From assembly GCA_044508835.1 (NCBI GenBank), contig JBIQHD010000016.1, positions 1 to 64,000 on the forward strand: a stretch of DNA of 64,000 nt. The letters are read 5' to 3'. The first letter of the stretch is position 1. Each line of letters opens with the position of its first letter. The notes beneath the pieces were generated by a model. That model saw nothing but the letters and a program-made list of their open reading frames with translations. It did not search any database and was not told the DNA's origin. Source of the DNA: JAKFDI01 sp044508835 (GTDB lineage: Bacteria > Pseudomonadota > Gammaproteobacteria > Burkholderiales > Burkholderiaceae_C). A program made the position numbers and the translations under genes. Positions 1-9,270 of this stretch are shown piece after piece.

Positions 1-5
1 CTTGC

Positions 6-731
6 TCAATGTCTGCAGTTGCCGCTGTCGCGCGCGTTGTGCAGACCTTCCTTAAAGATCTCCGCCTCACGGAAATCTCCACCGGCCATGGAGTGAACCG
101 CGTCTACATGTACGGGGTTGCCGAACTGATCGCGCTTCCTGGGGTCATAGCCTGGCCGCCGCTGGATGTCCCAACCAAAGTACACACCGTCGTTGCTGAG
201 CTGGAACTTCAGCCGTAGTAGCCCGCGCTCGCGTCGAAGGCTGTCCAACACCTCCTGCGGGATACGTGGGCCCACGTCGATGGTGTCGCTGCCGATGATG
301 CGATCGTCGTAGGTCATCTGCCCGTACTTTCCCCCCACCGGTTTGTCTGCTGCTTCGCGCCACACTACAGTGACACGCTCGGGAATGTGCAGCGGCATCA
401 TCATGTTGACGCGCGTATCTAGACGCTGCGAAGACTTAGCATAGAACGGTCGATCCGAGCCGTCGGCAAAGAACTCCACACCAAGGAACTCCTGCCTCGC
501 AAACGCATCCACGCGAAGCTCTGCGCCGATATCACCGAATTTCTCCAGCATGCGTTGTCGGCTGGCCTCATACGGTGTCGGTGCGGCGGAAGTTGTTTGC
601 TTTTCAAAGCCTGCGCGGGCTCTTCGAGTTGCACACCCATTCATTCCAAATAGCAGCGGAAATGAAAGCATCCCGACGAACTGGCGACGCCTCGGAGATT
701 CGATCACGATGTTCCTTCCAAAAGGTTTCAT
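6..731 (-). CDS. DUF2931-like lipoprotein, candidate immunity protein
   Basis: Probable periplasm-facing lipoprotein of about 241 residues. The N-terminus has a run SPRRRQFVG, close to a twin-arginine motif, then a hydrophobic stretch ending in a lipobox-like MNGC. The C-terminal half matches the lipoprotein at 1820-2389 in pattern: an IPERV...W segment, then DGVYFGWDIQR against DGVKFRWQVER. It lies just downstream of a broken Rhs toxin tip, the usual place for an immunity gene. The start is uncertain: ATG at 731 gives a normal signal-peptide length, ATG at 776 is also open, and neither has a good Shine-Dalgarno. Immunity function is inferred from position and similarity to its neighbour. Confidence 0.6.
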   Translation of the reverse strand: MKPFGRNIVIESPRRRQFVGMLSFPLLFGMNGCATRRARAGFEKQTTSAAPTPYEASRQRMLEKFGDIGAELRVDAFARQEFLGVEFFADGSDRPFYAKSSQRLDTRVNMMMPLHIPERVTVVWREAADKPVGGKYGQMTYDDRIIGSDTIDVGPRIPQEVLDSLRRERGLLRLKFQLSNDGVYFGWDIQRRPGYDPRKRDQFGNPVHVDAVHSMAGGDFREAEIFKEGLHNARDSGNCRH

Positions 732-753
732 ATTGGCGAATCGAGGCAGCTTG

Positions 754-1718
754 CTAATCCGGAAGGGTGTAGCCATGCTCACGCAGCCACTGCAGGTAGC
801 CGGCGATGTCTACGGTCGCCGTGATCTCGCCCATGTTCTTAGGGTTCAACGGTGAATCCAGCGGCGCGTCGATATCGCGCGGGAGATAGCTGATGAACTG
901 ATGCGTGTCGGCATTCGTCATGCTGCCGCTGTCGAACTGCATCGTTCGCTGGGCGTTTCCGGCCGTGGCGCCTTTCACATTGCAGTCTTCAGCAACAACC
1001 ATCGTAATCGGAGGTGGAGTCACTGGGATTGCCGGATCCTCCTTCTGTTCGTACACATCGGTGCGCCGGGGTCGCCCAGCCGCAGGGCGTTGCTCTTGTC
1101 GTGCATCACCGGGTCGGCTGCGGGTGGCGCGTCGGCGCGTCTCATCGTCACGCCGGCAGTCCGCGCCTGCTCCACCATCCAGTTCAGGGCCACCAGGGAG
1201 AGGCTGGTTCTGGCCCTCGGGATAGTCCCCGCTGATGTCCGCATGTGCGCCGAGAAAGCCCATCTCGAGGCGGACGCGGCCATCGGCATTGTCGCTGGGG
1301 CCGATGGATTCCAACTGAAACCCGCCCCAATGCTGAAAACCAGGTAGCGGGTTGCGTTGGTCAACGTTGATCAACACGCCCGATCGGTATTCGTTCAGCG
1401 CGACTGCGTGCGCCACATAGGCGAAGGCATCGGGAATCGCCAGGTTGTAGGCGCCGCCGCTGTAGTTGATGCTGAGCACCGTGTCGAACAGGTTCATGAA
1501 GCGAAAGTCCACGCGCTGGCAGCGTTGTACTTGTTGTCCGTTCTGAGGAGCGAAGTAGCGATACCACCCGTCCTGTGTCGCCGCCATGATGAAACTGGCG
1601 AACTCACGTGCCTGTGCGGCTCCGCGGCTGAAGCTCACCGTCGGGCAGCGGCCCATCGACCCGGGTGAGCACGCTGAAGCCTGTTGATGCGGCTGTAGAC
1701 GTAGCGGGTGCTGCGATA
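754..1718 (-). pseudogene. Remnant of a second Rhs toxin: core scrap fused to DUF2235 tip
   Basis: Read leftward, about 1718-1640 is a decayed copy of the intact Rhs core around 6051-5973, encoding RSTRYVYSRIN then SVLTRVDGPLPDG with a one-base insertion between. It is joined directly to VSFSRGAAQAREF, the nucleophile-elbow region of a DUF2235 lipase like that of the intact Rhs. The following FDTVLS and LGAHADIS motifs keep the Asp and His equivalents. Near 1210 the homology jumps frame (LSLVALNWMVEQ, DPVMHDKS) and returns near 1030. The start of the core, its C-terminal DPLGL motif and the N-terminal part of the lipase are missing. It is best read as a deletion product with at least three frame changes, not an active gene. 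Confidence 0.7.
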
Positions 1719-1819
1719 GTGCTTCCAATGCCTACGGCTCGATCACCAACTGATGACATCCAAACGACTCCGTGGAGATGCGTCGTTTGCAGTGAGGCAC
1801 AAAGTGTCGTGTCATCAAT

Positions 1820-2389
1820 TCATGGCAGTGGATCACCGCCTTCACGCAGTACTCTTGGCTGCTCGCGTGTTGGCTGAGTGCGCTCGACCTGCCATCGAAA
1901 CTTCACGCCGTCGTCAGTCCATACAAAGTACATCCAGAGCATCTTCTCTGGCAGCTTGCCACGCGGGGTGTCGCGTTTGGACTGGATGACTTCCTCGACG
2001 GCTTCAAAAGGCACGCGGTCGCGAATCATGACGCGCTGCTTGTAACGCGGCAGAGCTCTCATTTCCTCGCGCGAGTACTCTTGTCCGTAGATGTGTTCGG
2101 ACCATTCGAACTCCACCCATTCCGGCAGTTGCTGCCCGTCCGGCACGACGCTCATGGTTTTTCCGGATGTTTTCCAGTCTTTGTTTGGTCCGATCGATCC
2201 ACCATGTGGAAATGTCATTCCACTCGGCAACTGGGCGCTGTCAATGTAAATGCGGACTATCTTCTTCAGGCTCACAAACGTAGTGATCATGCCTGGCCCT
2301 TCGGTTGGACCGGCGTGCAGGCAGCCGTATAGAGGAAGGATAATCAATAGAAATAGGAGCTTGATACTCTTAAGCATTCTTCGTCTCAT
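1820..2389 (-). CDS. DUF2931-like lipoprotein, likely immunity to the Rhs lipase tip
   Basis: A 189-residue lipoprotein starting MRRRMLKSIKLLFLL, with a hydrophobic core and lipobox LYGC at about residue 23. Its ATG at 2389 overlaps the Rhs stop codon (ATGA), so translation is coupled to the toxin gene. An in-frame ATG at 2377 is the alternative. The body has the pattern LPEWVEFEW...LPRY...RDRVP...VWTDDGVKFRW seen in DUF2931-type lipoproteins, which are often found next to phospholipase effectors. A periplasmic anchor fits protection against a lipase acting on membranes from the periplasm. Immunity is inferred from coupling and localisation. Confidence 0.7.
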   Translation of the reverse strand: MRRRMLKSIKLLFLLIILPLYGCLHAGPTEGPGMITTFVSLKKIVRIYIDSAQLPSGMTFPHGGSIGPNKDWKTSGKTMSVVPDGQQLPEWVEFEWSEHIYGQEYSREEMRALPRYKQRVMIRDRVPFEAVEEVIQSKRDTPRGKLPEKMLWMYFVWTDDGVKFRWQVERTQPTREQPRVLREGGDPLP

Positions 2390-5300
2390 TCGCAAGGATG
2401 AGCTGTTGCCGGAGCTGCGTAGGCGATGTCCACGCCTTGTTGCTTCAGCCATTCGCTGTACTGCGTCATGTCTACTACGCCGACTGCTGGCGCGCCTCGA
2501 GGGCCGCACCAAGGAGGGGGGTAGTAGCTCACGAAGCTGCGAGCCCAAGCTGTGTCGTTTGCGCCGATGACAGCCTGACTTTGTCTAACCTTGGTACCGT
2601 CACCATAGATGAAGTCTCGGTCTCCGTATTGCGGCGGATATGTCTGTGGATCGATCTTGTTGCCACTTTTGTCGTGAATGATGGGGTTCGAAACAATATT
2701 CCATCCTTCCTTTGTCAACGTATCATCGAACTGAATTCCTTGATCCTTCGCCTGTTTCACCATCCACATCAGCGCTACGTCGGACAAGTCACCGGTTCCA
2801 TAGCCGCCACCTATGTCGGCGTGGCTACCGACCATGCCGATCTCGGATCGACCAGGGGTGGTGCTGGTTTGTGGTGAATCGAAGATTGAGTGACTGTCGA
2901 AATCCACCACGTCGCCTCGGTGTTCGTTGAGGGCGACTGCATGAGCGACGTACTTCATCTCCGATGGAATCCCAAAGTCGTAGTTGCTTTCTTTGCCATG
3001 GATAAACCCTAAATGCGGCACCGTGTCCCACAGGCCAGTGAAGCGCAGGTTGAGGCATCGTGTGTTCCCTTTCTCTGTGGTGTAGGCGCCGTTGTTCATG
3101 GCGGTGACCAGTCGATTGACCCATACTCTGGCTTCTGCGGCACCACGACTGAATCCGACGACGTCTATGTCCAATGTAAAGGTGTCATTGCCGCCATCGA
3201 TCAACTTTTCGAGAAATGTGAATCCCAGCGTGATCCGCTGTTCGAAACCATCTCCTGTGAGCATATTTCCCTTGTAGGGCATATCTTCGTTGACCGTGCC
3301 GATTCCGGTAATGTAGAACGCCATTCCGTTGACGTTTTCGTCATACGCCAAATAGAACTTTCGGACATTGGAAATGGAGTCACCCGCTGGGGCCGGATCG
3401 CTGTTCCCCGTTCCGTCGAAAGCAAACAACACCAACCCCAAGGGGTCGCTGTAACCCATGGGGTTGTTGCCTACATAGGCGTAAGCGTTTAGTCCACCGG
3501 CCACGCCCAATGGATCGGGGCTCAGGTAGCGTCCCGCGTTCGGGTCGTAGTAGCGCTGATCGTTGTAGTGCAGCCCGCTTTCTGCGTCTTCCCATTGCCC
3601 GGCCAGTCGCAGATCCAGGCGTATGCCCTGCATACCTGGGTGTGTCATGTGGCTCGGCGTTGCCGTGTCGATGGCGTGCGCATCGATACGCTGCCCGAAG
3701 GGCGCGTACGCCGCGGTCCAGACCGGTCGTGCCTTCTCATCAGTCAATGCGATCGGTGCACCGAGATGGTTGGTGTGGACGTAGGCTACTGTGTCGTCGC
3801 GGATTAGACGTGCGCGTGCCACGTCTGCCATGCGGATCAGTCCTTCGACAAAGCCGCCTTCCGACGCATGGGGTGTTGTGGGGCGCTGAGCGTCGATCAC
3901 CGCTACGAGGTGGTCCGCGAGCCAGACATACTGCCGGGTGATGCGGCCCCGCGCATCGAGTTCGGCCAGCCGGTGACGTGCATCGTCGTACAGATAGTGC
4001 TGCGCGCTTTCACCGTACTTGGCGATGCGCAGGCCAAGACGGTTGTAGCGATAGGTCGTGGTCTTGCCGTCTTGCGTCAGGCGCTGGAGCCGCCCGAGGC
4101 CGTCCCACTCGTAACGCCGGTTGGCCTCCTGCAGGGGGCGGCCGGCGGCGTCGAGTATTGGCCCGGTGCTGCGGCTGCTGTCGGGTGCATACGTGAGCTT
4201 GATGGTGCGGGCCGTCGTCTCGCTGGCCGATGGTGCCTGCTGTGCCAGCAGCCGGTTGCCGAGGCTGTCTTGGTGATAGCGCCAGATGTGTGCGGCCGGA
4301 GCCGCTCCCGCTGCAACGGCAGCGGTGCCGTCGGGCCGCCGAACGGCCTGCATCAGCTGATCCTGCGGGTCATAGGTCAGCAAGGTGGTGTGGGATTGTG
4401 CCGCCGCACTGCGTGCGAACTGGCTTTGCACACGGATGTTTCCCGCGGCGTCGAACAATAGTCGGCTGTCCCATAGTGCATTCGCCTCGCGGGGCAGGGC
4501 GAATGCGCCAAGGGCTGCTGCGCTCGGTGTCCCGTGTCCTCCGGCTTGTGCCTTGGCCTCGGGGATCAGGCGTTCCAGGGCGGCGCGCAAGGCGGAGTTT
4601 GGTGGTTTGGGCGTGGTGTACGCGACTCGCGCCAGCACGCCGGCGCGGCTGCGTTGCCATTTACCTTGGACACCGTTGCCGTAGGTGAGCTGGCGCAGCC
4701 CGACGAGGTCGCGCTGCAGGTTTCGAACCAAGGTGGTGCGTCCCCATCCGAATGGCGCCCAGGGCGTCGTCTGGCGATGCAGTGCGACGATCTGTCCTTG
4801 ACCGTTGCGTTCGTACTGCAGTTCGCTTCCGTCGGGCAGGCTTTGTGCAACCAACCGGCCTTGTGGGTCATAGCGGTAGTGAGTGATGCTGTTGACCCGG
4901 CGGCCATCGTTCAGCCGTAGCGAGACGGTCTTGGCGGTGACTCTGCCGCGTTGGTCATAGGCGTAGCGCTCGGTTTGCTCGGGATCCTGGACTTGCGCCA
5001 GACGGTTGGCCTCGTAGGTGTAGCGGACGGTTTGTAGCCAGGCTCCTTGGCTGGGGATTTCGTGCGGAGTGACCGTGCGTCTCAACAGGCGGCCGGCACT
5101 GTCGCGCTCGAAGTCCACTTTGCTGCCGTCGGGCAAAAGAACTTGCACGACACGCCCTGCGCTGTCGAAGCGGCGCACTTCCCGGCCGCTGTCGGGGTTG
5201 AAGATGGCCACTTTGCGGCCGAAGTCGTCGGCCCAGCGCTGGTGCGTCACGGTGCGCGCGGTCCGCATGCCGTCGCTGGCTTCGACACGAGTCGCCTGCA

Positions 5301-7767
5301 GTTCCCCGCGCTCGTCGAGTTCGTGAAGCACAGTGAGCGGCTTGGAAGTATTGGCCGCCTGGGTGATGCGCAAGGCATTGGGCTCGCGCTCGTAGCGCGT
5401 CCAGCGGCCCAGTGGGTCGATGGTGGCCTCGAGTCGGCCGGCGCCGTCGCGCACCAGACTGCGCAGGGCGCCCGTGCCGTCGCTCACGTGCTGCAGCCGG
5501 CCCTTCTCATCGTAGGCATAGGTTTCCTGCTGACGCATGCCGGCACCGGTGATGGTGCTGATCAGCAGACGTCCTTCGAGGTCATATGTGGCTTGCCGCA
5601 GGATGCCCAATGCGTCGGCTTGCCATTGCATCCGGTTGGCCGCGTCGAAGGCCTGGGCAGTGCGCGGCAGCTTTTCACCACCGGCCAGCGCCGACATTTC
5701 GGTCATTCGACCCAGTGCGTCATAGCGATAGGCCACGCCGTCGGCGGCAGTGCCGTTGATGTCGTGCGAAATCGTCAGTAGCCGACCCTGTCGGTCATGG
5801 CTGTATCGGGTGATGAGTCCGCCGGGATCTGTCACCTCGGCAACGCGGCCCGCATGGTCGAACTGGATGCGTGCGCGCAGGTTCGCCGGTGCGATCAGCG
5901 ACTGCATGCGGTTGCCCTTGCCATCCCACTCGATGCGCGTGACGTCGGAGTCGTCCGGCTCGTTCGTCGGCCCGTTTGGCAGTGGCCCGTCGATCTGCGT
6001 GAGCACGCTGCGCCCGTTGATGCGGCCGTAGCCATAGCTCGTGCTGCGGCGGATAGGTGTGCCGGCTGGGCTGGGCTGGCCCTGGTCGTCGATCGGGCTG
6101 AAGCCGGTCTCGGTGATGCCCGTGGGCTGCCCGGCGTCGTTGTAGTCGACGCGGCGCAGGTGCTCCTTGCCCGGCACGACGCTGGGCGTGGCGATCAGCG
6201 TGGGCTGCATCGGCACCTGCCGCAGCCCCTGGGCGTCCACCCGCGGCGGCGCGTATTCGTAGCGCGCAAGCCACTGCGCCGGCCGTGCCTTGCCATTCGC
6301 GTCGTAGTCGATGCGGCCGAGCCGGAGCAGGCGGCCTTGTGCGTCGAGCTCGCGCCGCAGCGTCTGCACGGGCTGGCCCCGGTCGTCCAGCCGGGTGCTG
6401 CCCGTCAGCCGCCCCTGCGCGTCGTAGTCGTAGCGCATGTTGGCTTCACCGCAGCTTGCGCAGCCGGCGCCACGCACCTGCAGCAGCCGATATTTGCCGG
6501 CGATGACCTGATGCGTGTAGACGGTCTCTTGCCCGAAGGCGTTCTGAAGCACGGTCTGGCCAGGCGGCCCGCCGGGCAGCGAGGGCTGCGTGAACCGCAG
6601 CGCCACCTGCTCGATGCCCGTGCCTTCGACCAGCCGGTGCGGCTGCAGCGGCTGGCCGTGGGCGCCGGTTTGCAGCCGGGCCGGCTCACCCATGACGCTC
6701 AGGTTCGCCCGGCCTCGTTCGTCATAGGCCCAGGTCACGATACGCTGGTTCATCGGCCGGCCGTCGCTGCCTCGGCCCGTCACGCTGAGGCCCGTCAGCA
6801 GGGTGGGCCATCTGGGGTCTTCGTAGTGGTAGGTGCGGCGGATGCCGGAGACGCTGGTGTCCTCTCCGGTCGACGCCTTGGAGCCTTGCTCGTCATGTGT
6901 CGGCAGCGTCACCGACACGAGGTTGGCGCGCGTGCTGTCGGCCGGTGCCTGGCTGCCTGCCGGCAGTGCGCTGCCGTAGCCGTACGCGTAGCGGCCCACC
7001 GGCGTGTCGATGCTCCGCACACCGGCGAACCGGTCGCCCTTGCGTTGCTCGCCGTCGGGGTAGTTCAGCCGCAGGCTGCGGCCTTGCGGGTCAGTCACCT
7101 GCAGCAGGTGGCCTTTGGCGCCGTACTGCAGGCTGACGAACTCCCCCGTGGGCGCGAGGATCTGGGTGAGCTTGCCCTGCGCGTCGAAGCTCAGCCGCCG
7201 GCCGTCGGGCCACACCCAGGTGTAGCGCTCGCCCCGGGCGTCGCGCTGCACGAGCACCTGGCCCTGCGCGGGGTCGTCGCTGCTGCACAGGCTGGGGTGC
7301 TGGGGATCTCGGCTGAAGACCAGCCGCGTGCCATCGGCCTGCAGGATCTGCATCGTGTGGCCGATGGCGTGCAGGCGGGTCTCGTAGCTCAGCAGCCAGC
7401 CCCTGCCGAGGATGCCGGCCGGCGCGTTCGGCCCGGCGTGGGTGCTGTTGTAGTGGCGCACCAGCTCCAGCCCCAGCACGCCGGGCAGCGCCGGCAGGTC
7501 TTCTTCGCGTTCGTACTTGTTGCCGGTGACGACGTTGATCGGGTTGCCCACGCCCACGTCGGGCGCCGGATCGCTGCCCAGGCTGGCCGGGCCTGCGCCG
7601 CAGCTGTGGGTCGGCGGACCCGACGGGCTCGGGCCGCAGCCTGACGGGCCGTCCGCCCATGCGGGGGCGCCGGCCCATGCGAGTGCACAGGTGCCCGCGG
7701 CGAGAAGCCGCCGCAGGCCTGCCGTCCGCTTCGTTGTCGTGCCGATGTCGGCGGCAACTGCGTCCAT
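2386..7767 (-). CDS. Sec-exported Rhs/YD-repeat protein with DUF2235 (Tle1-like) lipase tip
   Basis: A 1793-residue polymorphic toxin. Residues about 18-38 form a Sec signal peptide ending AWA-D; no PAAR or DUF4150 domain precedes the repeats. DUF6531-like sequence (NPINVVTGNKYEREEDL) opens the shell, followed by many YD repeats and the core-closing motif GGLNAYAYVGNNP...DPLGL near residue 1440. The tip begins FAFDGTGN, the DUF2235 signature, with a nucleophile elbow GFSRGA (Ser1540), GLWDTV (Asp1581) and GSHADIGGGY (His1649) as a plausible triad. The tip DNA is visibly poorer in GC than the core, normal for exchanged Rhs tips. A strong GGAGGT lies 9 bases upstream of the ATG. The release route is unknown, since no T6SS gene is in the window. 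Confidence 0.88.
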   Translation of the reverse strand: MDAVAADIGTTTKRTAGLRRLLAAGTCALAWAGAPAWADGPSGCGPSPSGPPTHSCGAGPASLGSDPAPDVGVGNPINVVTGNKYEREEDLPALPGVLGLELVRHYNSTHAGPNAPAGILGRGWLLSYETRLHAIGHTMQILQADGTRLVFSRDPQHPSLCSSDDPAQGQVLVQRDARGERYTWVWPDGRRLSFDAQGKLTQILAPTGEFVSLQYGAKGHLLQVTDPQGRSLRLNYPDGEQRKGDRFAGVRSIDTPVGRYAYGYGSALPAGSQAPADSTRANLVSVTLPTHDEQGSKASTGEDTSVSGIRRTYHYEDPRWPTLLTGLSVTGRGSDGRPMNQRIVTWAYDERGRANLSVMGEPARLQTGAHGQPLQPHRLVEGTGIEQVALRFTQPSLPGGPPGQTVLQNAFGQETVYTHQVIAGKYRLLQVRGAGCASCGEANMRYDYDAQGRLTGSTRLDDRGQPVQTLRRELDAQGRLLRLGRIDYDANGKARPAQWLARYEYAPPRVDAQGLRQVPMQPTLIATPSVVPGKEHLRRVDYNDAGQPTGITETGFSPIDDQGQPSPAGTPIRRSTSYGYGRINGRSVLTQIDGPLPNGPTNEPDDSDVTRIEWDGKGNRMQSLIAPANLRARIQFDHAGRVAEVTDPGGLITRYSHDRQGRLLTISHDINGTAADGVAYRYDALGRMTEMSALAGGEKLPRTAQAFDAANRMQWQADALGILRQATYDLEGRLLISTITGAGMRQQETYAYDEKGRLQHVSDGTGALRSLVRDGAGRLEATIDPLGRWTRYEREPNALRITQAANTSKPLTVLHELDERGELQATRVEASDGMRTARTVTHQRWADDFGRKVAIFNPDSGREVRRFDSAGRVVQVLLPDGSKVDFERDSAGRLLRRTVTPHEIPSQGAWLQTVRYTYEANRLAQVQDPEQTERYAYDQRGRVTAKTVSLRLNDGRRVNSITHYRYDPQGRLVAQSLPDGSELQYERNGQGQIVALHRQTTPWAPFGWGRTTLVRNLQRDLVGLRQLTYGNGVQGKWQRSRAGVLARVAYTTPKPPNSALRAALERLIPEAKAQAGGHGTPSAAALGAFALPREANALWDSRLLFDAAGNIRVQSQFARSAAAQSHTTLLTYDPQDQLMQAVRRPDGTAAVAAGAAPAAHIWRYHQDSLGNRLLAQQAPSASETTARTIKLTYAPDSSRSTGPILDAAGRPLQEANRRYEWDGLGRLQRLTQDGKTTTYRYNRLGLRIAKYGESAQHYLYDDARHRLAELDARGRITRQYVWLADHLVAVIDAQRPTTPHASEGGFVEGLIRMADVARARLIRDDTVAYVHTNHLGAPIALTDEKARPVWTAAYAPFGQRIDAHAIDTATPSHMTHPGMQGIRLDLRLAGQWEDAESGLHYNDQRYYDPNAGRYLSPDPLGVAGGLNAYAYVGNNPMGYSDPLGLVLFAFDGTGNSDPAPAGDSISNVRKFYLAYDENVNGMAFYITGIGTVNEDMPYKGNMLTGDGFEQRITLGFTFLEKLIDGGNDTFTLDIDVVGFSRGAAEARVWVNRLVTAMNNGAYTTEKGNTRCLNLRFTGLWDTVPHLGFIHGKESNYDFGIPSEMKYVAHAVALNEHRGDVVDFDSHSIFDSPQTSTTPGRSEIGMVGSHADIGGGYGTGDLSDVALMWMVKQAKDQGIQFDDTLTKEGWNIVSNPIIHDKSGNKIDPQTYPPQYGDRDFIYGDGTKVRQSQAVIGANDTAWARSFVSYYPPPWCGPRGAPAVGVVDMTQYSEWLKQQGVDIAYAAPATAHPCE

Positions 7768-7882
7768 TGAATGACCTCCCTGGCGGCCGCGCCCTTCGGG
7801 GTCTGTGTCGGCGGCCTTCCTTGTTTTCAGTTCAATTCGGATCGATGGCAGGGCGGCTGGCGGCGCTGCCTGTTTCCGATGC

Positions 7883-8896
7883 CTAGGGCGTGGCGAGTAC
7901 GTCTCGAATGCCCAGGCCGGGTGTGGCGACGCAGCACATGGCTTGGCACATCGGGTCGCACGAGGGGTTGCCGCTCCTGCAACCTGGCGGCAGGCATGTC
8001 GAATCGCCGGGCAGGCACGGCCCGGGCGGCGGCTCGCACGCGCCGCCTGCGCAGGGGTCGTCGGGCAAGGGCGGCGTGCCGGGTGATGGGGCGGGAGGGT
8101 CAGGGTCGGGCGCCGGAGGCGGCGTTCCGCCGCTGCCTCCGCCGCCGCCGGTGGACGGCCCGCCGGCGCGCGACGCCATGGCGATGTTCTCCACGGGCTC
8201 GCTTTCCATCCGCACGGACGCCTGGGCCACGATGGGAATGCGGCCGTTCGCGACGAGCGCCTGCTGATAGGGGTCGGAGGGCGGGCTGAACCCGTGGGCG
8301 ACGCTCCACGCGCCGACCATGAGCTGGCTGGCGATCGGAATCCGGGGCTGGTAGCCGTAGGTGATGCGCAGCTTCAGGAGGTTGGCGTCGTAGAGGTTCT
8401 GGCCCGATGCCGGGCGCACGGCGCCGGCGTTCGGCCGGAGATTCAGCGCGGTGTTCGGGATGACGCGGGGCGTGTTGCCCGAGACCGTCGGAAAGCCGGC
8501 CCCGATGAGCGCCTGCAGCGCGGGGTCGTTCCATTCGAAGCTTTCCCTGACGGGGTTCAGGATCTCGATCCGCGCGTGGGCCGCGAGGTCGGCCTTGGCC
8601 CTTGCGGACGACGCGGCGAGCTCGGCCGGCGTCGTCCCGCCGCCGTACAGGCCAGCGAGCGCCCGCGCGAACCGGTCTTCGATCTGGGGGACCTGGGCGT
8701 GGGCCATGGCGCCCGCCCGGGCGGCTTCGAAGATCGCGTAGTTCACGTTGTTCTTGGCGAAGAACAGCATGCCGTACTGGACGATGGCCAGGCCGATCGT
8801 GAGGAGCGCCAATGCGCCGAACACCAGTTCGAGCATGGAGGCGCCGCGCATCGGGCGACGTGCGGTGCCGCGGCGAGGGGCGACGGCGGGCGTCAT
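7883..8896 (-). CDS. TadE-like pseudopilin with Pro/Gly- and Cys-rich tail
   Basis: A 337-residue protein of the Tad pilus operon. The N-terminus MTPAVAPRRGTARRPMRGASMLELVF is a TadE-type leader plus transmembrane segment (prepilin-like GASMLE). The middle of the protein is unrecognised. The last ~100 residues are unusual: a Gly run, a Pro-rich spacer, then nine cysteines within about 50 residues (CAGGAC, DSTCLPPGC, SCDPMCQAMCC). The start at 8896 is preceded by GGAGGAACG and overlaps the stop of the DUF192 gene (ATGA). It is the last gene of the pilus operon. Surface exposure of the disulfide-prone tail is inference. Confidence 0.75.
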   Translation of the reverse strand: MTPAVAPRRGTARRPMRGASMLELVFGALALLTIGLAIVQYGMLFFAKNNVNYAIFEAARAGAMAHAQVPQIEDRFARALAGLYGGGTTPAELAASSARAKADLAAHARIEILNPVRESFEWNDPALQALIGAGFPTVSGNTPRVIPNTALNLRPNAGAVRPASGQNLYDANLLKLRITYGYQPRIPIASQLMVGAWSVAHGFSPPSDPYQQALVANGRIPIVAQASVRMESEPVENIAMASRAGGPSTGGGGGSGGTPPPAPDPDPPAPSPGTPPLPDDPCAGGACEPPPGPCLPGDSTCLPPGCRSGNPSCDPMCQAMCCVATPGLGIRDVLATP

Positions 8897-9270
8897 CGTT
8901 CCTCCGTGGCGAGGCGTGGGGCGCGCTGGCCGCTCTCGCAGGCGGCGAGCACGGCGTGCTGCACGGCCTCGTGTCCCCAACGAGCGAACGCCCCGTGCGC
9001 CATCTCGAGGGCCATGTGCGCGCCGCGGCACCGCAGCGCCTTCCAGGGAAGCAGCGGCGCGACCCTCAGGACCTTGCCGCGTGCGTCGAGAAACACGACG
9101 TCGATGGGCCGGCGCATGAAGCAGCCATGCACCGAGCGGCAGGGCCGCAGGAGCAGCGCCTCGTCGACCGGGAAATGGCGCCGCCCCATCCACCCGATCA
9201 GGCGCTGGTGGAAGCGGCGGGCCATGGTGACGTGCAAGGTCGCCGCGTCGTCGACAGGCCGCGCGCTCAC
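8893..9270 (-). CDS. DUF192 family protein in the Tad operon
   Basis: A 125-residue protein read from a GTG start at 9270 that overlaps the tadC stop (GTGA); its own stop overlaps the next ATG (ATGA). It is thus locked into the operon by 4-base overlaps on both sides. The sequence runs RRFHQRLIGWMGRR...ALLLRPCRSVHGCFMRRPIDVVFLD...GKVLRVAPLLPWK, the DUF192/COG1430 pattern: short beta-rich domain, CxxVHGCFM and PIDVVFLD. The biochemical role of the family is not established. Unlike many exported DUF192 proteins, this one has no signal peptide. Confidence 0.8.
   Translation of the reverse strand: MSARPVDDAATLHVTMARRFHQRLIGWMGRRHFPVDEALLLRPCRSVHGCFMRRPIDVVFLDARGKVLRVAPLLPWKALRCRGAHMALEMAHGAFARWGHEAVQHAVLAACESGQRAPRLATEER

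Noticed and set aside
5797..7644. A 615-residue rightward open frame across the Rhs core
   Set aside because: It is antisense to YD repeats, Val/Ala/Arg-rich and has no domain; high GC produces such frames throughout the window.
2386..7767. Rhs gene as a type VI secretion effector in a T6SS cluster
   Set aside because: No PAAR, VgrG, Eag or other T6SS gene in the window and a clear Sec signal peptide; the delivery system is left open.
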